Below are positions 33,083 through 40,201 of a stretch of DNA of 64,000 nucleotides, piece by piece. Below the pieces are notes generated by a model. It made no database searches. It was not told the DNA's origin and was given only the letters and a program-made list of their open reading frames with translations. Position 1 is the first letter of the stretch. The number at the start of each line of letters is the position of its first letter. Both the position numbers and the translations under genes were made by a program. This DNA is from Gammaproteobacteria bacterium (GTDB lineage Bacteria; Pseudomonadota; Gammaproteobacteria; Pseudomonadales; Azotimanducaceae): contig JAPOYI010000034.1 of the NCBI GenBank assembly GCA_026706665.1, positions 1 through 64,000 on the forward strand. The letters are read 5' to 3'.

Positions 33083-35500
33083 TCAATCCCGCTCCGCTAA
33101 CCGTCCTGCACTCGGACCGGCAGCGATGGGCCGCACGACACGGAAGCCCACGAAGGTGAGTCTATCGGTGTCGCGGAACGCCCCTCGGTACGCAGGGCGA
33201 AGCGTACGCGACCCGCTAAGGTACGCTCCGCTCCGTCCTACACGGTATCGGCAGTCGCCTGCGGTCCATGGCCCACCGTCCGTCGGCGCACGCCTGTAGT
33301 TCTTGTTCCAGCAATCCTCCGTCCACTCATACACGTTGCCGATGATGTCGTGCACACCGAAGTCGTTGGATCGATAGCTGCCCACCGGGGCAGTGAAGAA
33401 ATGCCAGTCTTCGCACGAAGCAACGAACCCGGAGACGGCGTCCGCAAACTCGGACACGGCATACGCCTGGTGGGCGATGAGCTCGTCCGCAAGTGACAGG
33501 TCGGCTCCATTCACATATGCACACTGGCGCGCCCAGGAAGCACGTCCGGAACGCGCGTCCTCGGACCTCAGCCAGGGACGGGGTGCGGTCGATCCGGCGC
33601 GAGCCACGTATTCCCACTCCGCTTCGCTGGGCAGACGGTACGTCTTCCCGGTCCTCCGGGACAGCCACTGCGTATAGGCCCTGGCATCGTGCCAATCCAC
33701 GCATACCACCGGGTGCGATCCGTGCTGGCGGAAACCCGGGCTGCGCCACCCGTCTACGCCGACGGTTGCGCGCCGACCGAAGAACGCCAACTCGCAGATG
33801 CCCCCTGTCGTGTGCTGCGCTTCGCTGACGAATCGGGCGAACTCGGACCGAGTCACCTCGTACACGCCGACCGCAAGCCCATCCGCAATCTTCACGTCAC
33901 GGACCGGGCCTTCTTCCTTGTAGCGCCCCTTTTCACGGCGGCGGGATCCCATCTCGAACGACCCTTCCGGCACGACGACCATTTCGGGACAGCCCGGGCA
34001 GTCACGAAACCGCTCGCCGATCCCGCGTCCGGTTTCGCGCGTCCCTTTAACGTCCCCGCTCGCGACGACATCGGGCGCGTCCGTCCGCATCGACCGAACC
34101 ACACGGAATCCCACGTCTGCCACGCGGTCGCCCTTCGGGAGGAATTTGCGCAATGCCGATCGGGCGGGATGCAGGGAATCTTCGTAGGACCCACCCCTCA
34201 CGGCGCGCGCGGAGCACTGCCCGCCTTGCCACGCGCTGCCGTCGCTCGGTGCGTTTCGATAGCTCTTGTTCGCGCAGTCGGCGGTCCACTCCCATGCATT
34301 GCCCAACATGTCGTAAAGGCCGAAACCGTTCGGCTCGAAGCTGCCGACCGTCGACGAATGCCGGTAGTCGTCCCGGCAGGCGAGGAGGTCTGTCGACTCC
34401 CCGGACACCTGCGCCTTCATCTCCGCGCCCAAGTCCGGTGGGCCATTCATGTGGTGGCACGCATCGGGGCTCGCGTCACCCCAATAGGTCGCGGTGTCGG
34501 TCCCGGCCCGAACCGCGTATTCCCATTCAGCCTCGCTTGGCAGTCGGTAGCTCTCTCCGGTTTCCCCCGACAGCCAATGCGCGTACGCGCGAGCATCGTC
34601 CCAACTCACGCACACCACGGGATGCCGCCCGTCCTGATTGAACCCAGGGTTCCGCCAACCCCTTCCCGCCCGGTTGATCGCGCCGATTCCGATATGTAAT
34701 TTCTGCGACATTGACTCGGGAACCGTGTCGATAAGTTCCGAGAAAGACATGTCGAACGTCCAGCACGAGTCGCTCGTCGAGTGGCGGGTTTCGGCCGCGA
34801 AATGCGCGAACTCCGCTACCGTAACCTCATGCGAGCTCATCGCAACCGGCACCCCGATGGCGACGCGGTGACGCGGCCCTTCCGATTCCTTGCGACCTTC
34901 CTCGGTCGCGGGCGATCCCATTTCGAACGCACCGGAGGGAAGTACGGTCATTTCAGGACACTTCGGGCAATCCCTGAAGCGGTCGCCGACCTGCCGAGGC
35001 CGCGCCCGGAGATCCGTCCCGCCGAGCCGTTCGAGCAATCGGCGGTTGAGCTCATCATCAGGATTCTTGGCAGCTCGTTCCCGCGTCTCGCGTTGCAGCC
35101 ACGGCCAGCGCATCACGTTGAGCTCATCATCAGGATTCTTGGCAGCTCGTTCCCTTGGTCCTTCTCGAGGCGCCTTTTCAAGGGACTCTGCGAACGCGCC
35201 GGATTCCAGATGCTCGTCGAGTTTCGCTTGCAGCAATGCTGCTATCTCCCCATGCTCCTTCCCGTTGCCAGCACTGGCGGCGGCAAGGGCCACCATCCCA
35301 AGCAACGTGGTAGGTTCGTAGGCGCCCTCTTCCACCAGCCTGCGTACTTCGGGCAAGTCACCCTCCCGGGCAGCCGCCAGCAACTGCAATGCCGGTGACG
35401 CTTCCTCGGCTGGCGCGGCGGATGTCCACATGGCCGAACACGCAATGACAGCAAGCAAAGTGAAACGCTTGGCATGTGCCAGTAGTCGGCTTCCGTTCAT
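33083..35500 (-). CDS. Exported ankyrin-like protein with two tandem SUMF1/FGE-sulfatase folds
   Basis: An 805-residue exported protein: signal peptide (residues 1-31), ankyrin-like helical pairs (35-95, ALQLLAAAREGDLPEVRRL), a 13-residue repeat (RERAAKNPDDELN at 116 and 140), then two SUMF domains beginning near 172 and 490, each opening with FRDCP.CPEM and containing RLPSEAEWEY. The Cys pair that does formylglycine chemistry is absent from both copies (GGSYEDSLHPARSALR; RSGAYLSGSRTLRPAY), so they are probably binding modules of C-type-lectin fold, not enzymes. An ATG 21 codons upstream overlaps the previous stop (ATGA) and is an alternative start. Likely co-transcribed with the two exported proteins upstream. 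Confidence 0.85.
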   Translation of the reverse strand: MNGSRLLAHAKRFTLLAVIACSAMWTSAAPAEEASPALQLLAAAREGDLPEVRRLVEEGAYEPTTLLGMVALAAASAGNGKEHGEIAALLQAKLDEHLESGAFAESLEKAPREGPRERAAKNPDDELNVMRWPWLQRETRERAAKNPDDELNRRLLERLGGTDLRARPRQVGDRFRDCPKCPEMTVLPSGAFEMGSPATEEGRKESEGPRHRVAIGVPVAMSSHEVTVAEFAHFAAETRHSTSDSCWTFDMSFSELIDTVPESMSQKLHIGIGAINRAGRGWRNPGFNQDGRHPVVCVSWDDARAYAHWLSGETGESYRLPSEAEWEYAVRAGTDTATYWGDASPDACHHMNGPPDLGAEMKAQVSGESTDLLACRDDYRHSSTVGSFEPNGFGLYDMLGNAWEWTADCANKSYRNAPSDGSAWQGGQCSARAVRGGSYEDSLHPARSALRKFLPKGDRVADVGFRVVRSMRTDAPDVVASGDVKGTRETGRGIGERFRDCPGCPEMVVVPEGSFEMGSRRREKGRYKEEGPVRDVKIADGLAVGVYEVTRSEFARFVSEAQHTTGGICELAFFGRRATVGVDGWRSPGFRQHGSHPVVCVDWHDARAYTQWLSRRTGKTYRLPSEAEWEYVARAGSTAPRPWLRSEDARSGRASWARQCAYVNGADLSLADELIAHQAYAVSEFADAVSGFVASCEDWHFFTAPVGSYRSNDFGVHDIIGNVYEWTEDCWNKNYRRAPTDGGPWTAGDCRYRVGRSGAYLSGSRTLRPAYRGAFRDTDRLTFVGFRVVRPIAAGPSAGRLAERD
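35045..35154. repeat. 38-base direct repeat within the SUMF gene
   Basis: Copies at 35045-35082 and 35117-35154 are identical and 72 bases (24 codons) apart, so both are read in the same frame and give RERAAKNPDDELN twice. This marks a recent in-frame duplication in the linker between the ankyrin-like part and the first SUMF domain, open to further slippage. Confidence 0.85.
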
Positions 35501-35559
35501 CCTGGTCCCCCGGGACGGTGGCTCATTGCCAGGATGTTTCGAGAGCAGTTCATCAAGGA

Positions 35560-36591
35560 TCATGGCGTCGACGCCATGTCGTCCCGCCGAAATCTCAACC
35601 GAACGAACCTGATGTTCGGCATCGACACGTCGAGCGTCCCGCGCTCGAGCGTCTCGCGATCGAGTGTCACGGTGGTTCGACCGTAGAGATCGTCGTCGAA
35701 GACATCGTTGTCCCAGACCGAAACGGTGATCCTGTCTCCGGGATGCACCCTGATGACATCCTGATCCCCGAAATCGACGATGAGACGGTCTGTTTCGATC
35801 TGCCGGGAGGCACCGTAAATCAACCGCTTCAGGTTCATCACTTCCTTCTCCGTGGCCCCAATCTCCATGGCCAACGCCAACACTTCCTCCTCGTAATATT
35901 CGAGGAGCCGCAGTTGCATTTCTGTCAGGAGTGGGACGGGGACCCGTTCGCTCTCGCGCTTCCGCCACTGAAGCAGTTCCAGTTCCGGGCATTTCGCGCA
36001 CGCCTGGCAGGTGTCGAAGTTGTTCCCGCCGGGGCAGCCGCCGCAAACGGCCCTCGACTTCGCGCAGATATCCCCCACCTCCTCCAACAGCGCGCTCAAC
36101 CGTTCCGCCTGTTCTCCGGTCAGCGGCTTGACGCTTTGCCTCGCGCTCTCCTGCCGTTGTTTGCGAAGTTCGTCTCGCGCCGACGTCACTTTTCGCCGTC
36201 GCTCTTCCCGACTTTCATTCGCAATTTCGAGCCGCCGAATCTGGCGGCTCACCTCGGGGTCCGGCCGCGAGACACGGACGACCAGGTCGGGCGCTGGCGA
36301 CCATGTGTCGTCCGTATTGACATCGTGCAGGATTTCCATTTCGCCCACCGAGAGCACATAGGTTTCGCCTTCCCAAGCGTCGTCCGGGCTCGGAGCCGCT
36401 TCAACGGTCGAATCTCGAACGGTGCCGGCGCTCTCTGCGGCTATCCGCTCCACCGCCGCTTCGACCGCTGGCCGATGGACGGTGCCGTCCGCCTGACCCT
36501 GTCGGACTCCCCCGTTGCGGTCCTGTGCCAAGACAGCGCAAGCCCAAACGATGGCCAGACCCAGGAAACTGATTGCTGCCCTCCTCGTCAA
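35560..36591 (-). CDS. Exported C2-like protein interrupted by a coiled coil and a six-Cys cluster
   Basis: A 343-residue exported protein with TTG start (GAGGGGAC upstream) and signal peptide (ISFLGLAIVWACAVLA). Residues about 75-115 (TYVLSVGEMEILHD, APDLVVRVSRPDPE) look like the first strands of a C2-type beta sandwich, and about 265-335 (DRITVSVWDNDVFDDDLYGR, an Asp-rich calcium-type loop) like the rest. Between them lies a charged helical segment and a Cys-rich motif, CxxxxxxCxxC then CxxCxxC. I do not recognise this whole protein; the split C2 reading is inference. It lies between the LRR-CARDB gene and the SUMF gene on the same strand and is probably co-transcribed with both. Confidence 0.75.
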   Translation of the reverse strand: MTRRAAISFLGLAIVWACAVLAQDRNGGVRQGQADGTVHRPAVEAAVERIAAESAGTVRDSTVEAAPSPDDAWEGETYVLSVGEMEILHDVNTDDTWSPAPDLVVRVSRPDPEVSRQIRRLEIANESREERRRKVTSARDELRKQRQESARQSVKPLTGEQAERLSALLEEVGDICAKSRAVCGGCPGGNNFDTCQACAKCPELELLQWRKRESERVPVPLLTEMQLRLLEYYEEEVLALAMEIGATEKEVMNLKRLIYGASRQIETDRLIVDFGDQDVIRVHPGDRITVSVWDNDVFDDDLYGRTTVTLDRETLERGTLDVSMPNIRFVRLRFRRDDMASTP

Positions 36592-36696
36592 GCTCGTCCC
36601 CTCAGACCCTCAGACCGCCTGTTCCACGCCTCGCATTGTAGTGCACTTCCAACTGGTGCCCTCTGAATCTTGAATCCCTGAATCCATTGGGCACAG

Positions 36697-39600
36697 TCAG
36701 TCCGGCGGACTCGGATCCACATCGGAGATCGTCCAGGTGTTGCCGCTCCTGGTTGCCACCAGGGTGTAGCGCTGTCCGTTGAGACTGAGGTTGCGATGGT
36801 TGATGTTGCCGCCCTGGCACAGGAGTATGCCGCCGGCCTGGATGCATCCCTGACCGGAGGAACTCACGTAGAAGTCGATGTTGGTACTGTAAATGTCGCA
36901 ACGATCGTCCGGGTCCAGGGTGTCTTCGGCACGGCAATAGGAATCCGTGCCCCCGCCGCCGTCCGAGACGGAAACGCGAACGCCCGACGAACAGTTGTTT
37001 CCGGTGTTTGACTCGCCGCTCACGGAATCCACGCAGCCGCCGTAGTAGTACGTGCCCGCCTCTGACGGAACTGTCAATGTGATCGACTCGGGACTGGTGG
37101 ATGACGGCGCGAGCCTCGATACCGGGTCCGTTCCCACCCGCATGTCGTTGTTGCTGATCATCGAGTCGCCGGACCGGTACCAGCGCAGCACGGTGGCCGC
37201 CGAGTCCGCGTCGCCCCGGTTGCGCACCGTCGCGCGCACGACGATGCGATCTCCTGCGTCGGGATTGGCGTCGTCGACGGAGGGCCTGTCCACCACCAGA
37301 TCCGGTGCGCCCGTGCCGCCTCCCGAACCCACGGTCACGCGCACACCGGTCGAACAGTTGTTGTCCGTGTCCGATTCGCCCTCGACCGAGTCCACGCACG
37401 CGCCGTAGTAGTACGTTCCGCTCGACGACGGCGCGGTGAGCCCGATGCTCTCGGCACTCGACTCCGAGGCCAGGAGACCGTCCACCGCGTCGGTTCCGAC
37501 CTCGGTGTCGCTCGTGCCGATGGTCGCATCGGAAGAGCGGTAGTATTGTAGCGTCGTCGCCTCCGCCGCGGCCGCCCCCTGGTTCCGAACTGTCGTCGAC
37601 AAGGTGAACGACGCTCCCGCCTGCAGGTCTTCATCGCTCGCGGACGGCGAGTCCACGACCAGGTCTGGATGGTCCCTGCGCACGACGACGCCCCGATCCA
37701 CCAGGGTGGAGATATCGTCGCTGATGGATTGTGCGTCGAGCGGGTTCTCCCGGAGATCGACGTAGTCGCCAGCTCCGAAATCGGCGTTGGCGACAAGCGG
37801 CGCGACGTCCGCGACTTCGTTGTCCCTGAGCCAGAGCCAGGAGAGCCGGCGCAAGTCCGACAGCGGCGAGAGGTCGGACACGTCGTTGCCGATCAGGTTC
37901 AGCTGTGTCAGGCCCGCCAGACCCGCTACTGGCGAGAGGTCCTCGATGGCGTTATCTGGCGCCGACAGGACGTACAGGTTGGACAAGCCGACCACCGGCG
38001 AGAGGTTGTCGATCCCGTTGTCCGACACCCACAGCTCTTCCAGCGTCCCGAGTGTCGACAGCGGCCGGAGGTCGGCAATGCTGTTCCCGCTGGCGAACAG
38101 GTACCGCAGTCGCGTCAGGGCAGCGAGGGCCTGGATGTCGGTTATCCCGTTCTCGTATAGCCAGAGATGGGTAAGACGACTCAGTTGGGCCAAGTCCGGG
38201 AGTTCCTCGATGGCATTGCGACCAAGCGAGAGAAGCCGCAGGTTGGCCAGACTCCGGAGCGGCGAGATATCGACGAGGCTGTTCTGCGACAGGTACAGGG
38301 CTACAAGGCCGGCCAGATCCGACAGCGGCGACAGGTCGGTGATCTCGTTTGCACTCAGGTACAACGTGTCAAGTCGCCCCAACGCCGCGAGCGGCGAAAT
38401 GTCTTCGATGGCGTTAATGGCGAGATTCAGGATCCTCAGCGCAGTGAGGCCCGAAAGCGGCGAGAGGTCCGCGATGCGATTCGCGGCGAGACTCAACGCC
38501 TTGAGATCGACTGCGCCGGAGAGTGCCGGCGCGCGAGTTAGCCGGTTGACGTTGAGGTCGACGACGACAAGCTCAGCCAGACCCGCGAGGGGGGAGGCGT
38601 CCGCAATCCTGTTCGCCGCCAGGTCCAGGAGAGTCAGCCTCGACAGGTCGGCAAGCGCTGAAATGTCCCCGATCCCATTGCCGCCGAGGGACAGCAGCGT
38701 GAGTTCCGAAAGCGCCGACAACGGCGACAGGTCCGTGACCATGTTGCCGCCGAGGTCGAGGTGCGTCAGGTTGCCGAGGCCCGCCAGGGCCGAGATGTCC
38801 GCGACCCCGTTGCCGCCGAGGGACAACTGCCGAAGGCTGGCGAGGCCCGACAGCCAAGAGATATCCGAGACCTCGTTCTCCGAGAGGTACAGCGTTGTCA
38901 AGCGGTCCATTGCGGAGAGCGGCGAGACAAACTGGATCCGGTTGTTCCGCAGGTCCAGTATCCTGAGGCCGCGTAGATTCTCCAGCGCCCAGGTGCTTTC
39001 GACCCTGTTGTCGTTGAGGTAGAGATGCGTCAAGGCCTCAAGGCCACGGAGTGGCCCGATATTGCCGACTTCGTTGTCGCCGAGATCCAGCGCCCGCAGG
39101 TCGGTCAGACCCGCGAGCGGCCAGATATCCCGGACCAGGTTGTCCGCCAGGGAAAGCGATCGCAGCTTGGCAAGATCCCGGACCGGCGCGACATCGGCGA
39201 CGAAGTTCTCATCCACCGAGAGGTGGGTCAATTCAGTCAGAGTTGCAAGTTCGGAAAGGTCGGGAATGTCGTTGCGATCAAGATTGAGCCGTTGCAGGGC
39301 TGTGGCGGAGCGCAGTCCCGAAAGGTCGACGATGCCTCGGCCGACGGCGTTGAGCGCGGTCAACCCCGCCATGTCCGCTGCGGTGACCGGGGCGTCCCGC
39401 GCCTTGCCCAGGCGCGCCGTGATCGCCGCGCGGAGCCCGGCGTCAGGAATCCAGACTTCGTCGTCCGATGAAGCCGAGAACGCGCCGACCCGACCGGGAA
39501 CGGCGGTCGGACCCGTCCTCTCGGGTTGCGGACTCCCAAGGGGCGGCGCCGTCGGCCGGATCGCCGACAATTGGTCCGAGTAGTACGAATCGAAGATCGA

Positions 39601-40041
39601 GGGGAAGCACTCTTTCGCCTCCGCGTCCGGCAGGCCCGCCCCCGGTGCCCGCTGCTCGCGGCAGGCGGGCATGGCTGCGCCCCCCGACGGGCGCGCCGAG
39701 CCATCCCGGAACCCGAGCATGTCTGTTGCGGAGGTGTCCCCTAACCCTGACCGTTCGGCGCGTTGCGCAGCGAAATCCAGTCCGAAGGCTGTTGCTCGCC
39801 GGCGGTGTTCATCGAGCCATGCCTGCTCCCATCGGACACGGTCCGCAACGCTCTCCGGGTCGTCCCAAGCAGCCACCGCGTCTTTCGCATCTTCGCTCGC
39901 CCTCGCGCTGTGCGCCACTGTGGCGACCGCGAAGCACACGACGCATAGCGTTCCCCGCCCGATGGCCGGGAACAACCGCCCGCCGTCGTCAAGTCTTCGC
40001 TGGATACCGGTGAGTCCCGTATTCCGCCAAGCTGCAAACAC
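36697..40041 (-). CDS. Exported leucine-rich-repeat protein with two CARDB domains
   Basis: An 1114-residue exported protein. After a signal peptide (CVVCFAVATVAHSARA) and a 150-residue spacer come about 24 near-perfect 22-residue internalin-type leucine-rich repeats of the form LTHLDLGGNMVTDLSPLSALSE, then a short cap (DLRENPLDAQS). Two CARDB domains follow (each beginning PDLVVD.PS and ending in a Cys-containing YYYGACVDSVEGES or YYYGGCVDSVSGES strand), then a Cys-containing C-terminal tail. GTG start with GAGGAG six bases upstream. LRR and CARDB modules bind proteins and glycans, so an adhesive or host-binding role is likely, though no anchor motif is seen. It heads the exported cassette downstream of the LuxR regulator. 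Confidence 0.9.
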   Translation of the reverse strand: MFAAWRNTGLTGIQRRLDDGGRLFPAIGRGTLCVVCFAVATVAHSARASEDAKDAVAAWDDPESVADRVRWEQAWLDEHRRRATAFGLDFAAQRAERSGLGDTSATDMLGFRDGSARPSGGAAMPACREQRAPGAGLPDAEAKECFPSIFDSYYSDQLSAIRPTAPPLGSPQPERTGPTAVPGRVGAFSASSDDEVWIPDAGLRAAITARLGKARDAPVTAADMAGLTALNAVGRGIVDLSGLRSATALQRLNLDRNDIPDLSELATLTELTHLSVDENFVADVAPVRDLAKLRSLSLADNLVRDIWPLAGLTDLRALDLGDNEVGNIGPLRGLEALTHLYLNDNRVESTWALENLRGLRILDLRNNRIQFVSPLSAMDRLTTLYLSENEVSDISWLSGLASLRQLSLGGNGVADISALAGLGNLTHLDLGGNMVTDLSPLSALSELTLLSLGGNGIGDISALADLSRLTLLDLAANRIADASPLAGLAELVVVDLNVNRLTRAPALSGAVDLKALSLAANRIADLSPLSGLTALRILNLAINAIEDISPLAALGRLDTLYLSANEITDLSPLSDLAGLVALYLSQNSLVDISPLRSLANLRLLSLGRNAIEELPDLAQLSRLTHLWLYENGITDIQALAALTRLRYLFASGNSIADLRPLSTLGTLEELWVSDNGIDNLSPVVGLSNLYVLSAPDNAIEDLSPVAGLAGLTQLNLIGNDVSDLSPLSDLRRLSWLWLRDNEVADVAPLVANADFGAGDYVDLRENPLDAQSISDDISTLVDRGVVVRRDHPDLVVDSPSASDEDLQAGASFTLSTTVRNQGAAAAEATTLQYYRSSDATIGTSDTEVGTDAVDGLLASESSAESIGLTAPSSSGTYYYGACVDSVEGESDTDNNCSTGVRVTVGSGGGTGAPDLVVDRPSVDDANPDAGDRIVVRATVRNRGDADSAATVLRWYRSGDSMISNNDMRVGTDPVSRLAPSSTSPESITLTVPSEAGTYYYGGCVDSVSGESNTGNNCSSGVRVSVSDGGGGTDSYCRAEDTLDPDDRCDIYSTNIDFYVSSSGQGCIQAGGILLCQGGNINHRNLSLNGQRYTLVATRSGNTWTISDVDPSPPD

Positions 40042-40201
40042 GACGCACTCCTCGTCAGGACATAGCCGAAAAGTCTACAAACCGGTCCAACCTGTAGTGG
40101 CCGGGAAAACGCGTAGTCAGTCGTTGCTGCGGAGCGCTGATGCCTTCGCTGGAAACGGCCGGTCTGAAAGGGTGTACGTTCGCGAGCACCCCACCGGGCC
40201 G

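Noticed and set aside
33083..35500. SUMF gene as the target of a diversity-generating retroelement
   Set aside because: No reverse transcriptase, template repeat or A-biased variable region is visible in the window.
36697..39400. 66-base periodicity considered as a tandem DNA repeat array
   Set aside because: It reflects the 22-residue leucine-rich repeats of a coding sequence; nucleotide identity between units is low.
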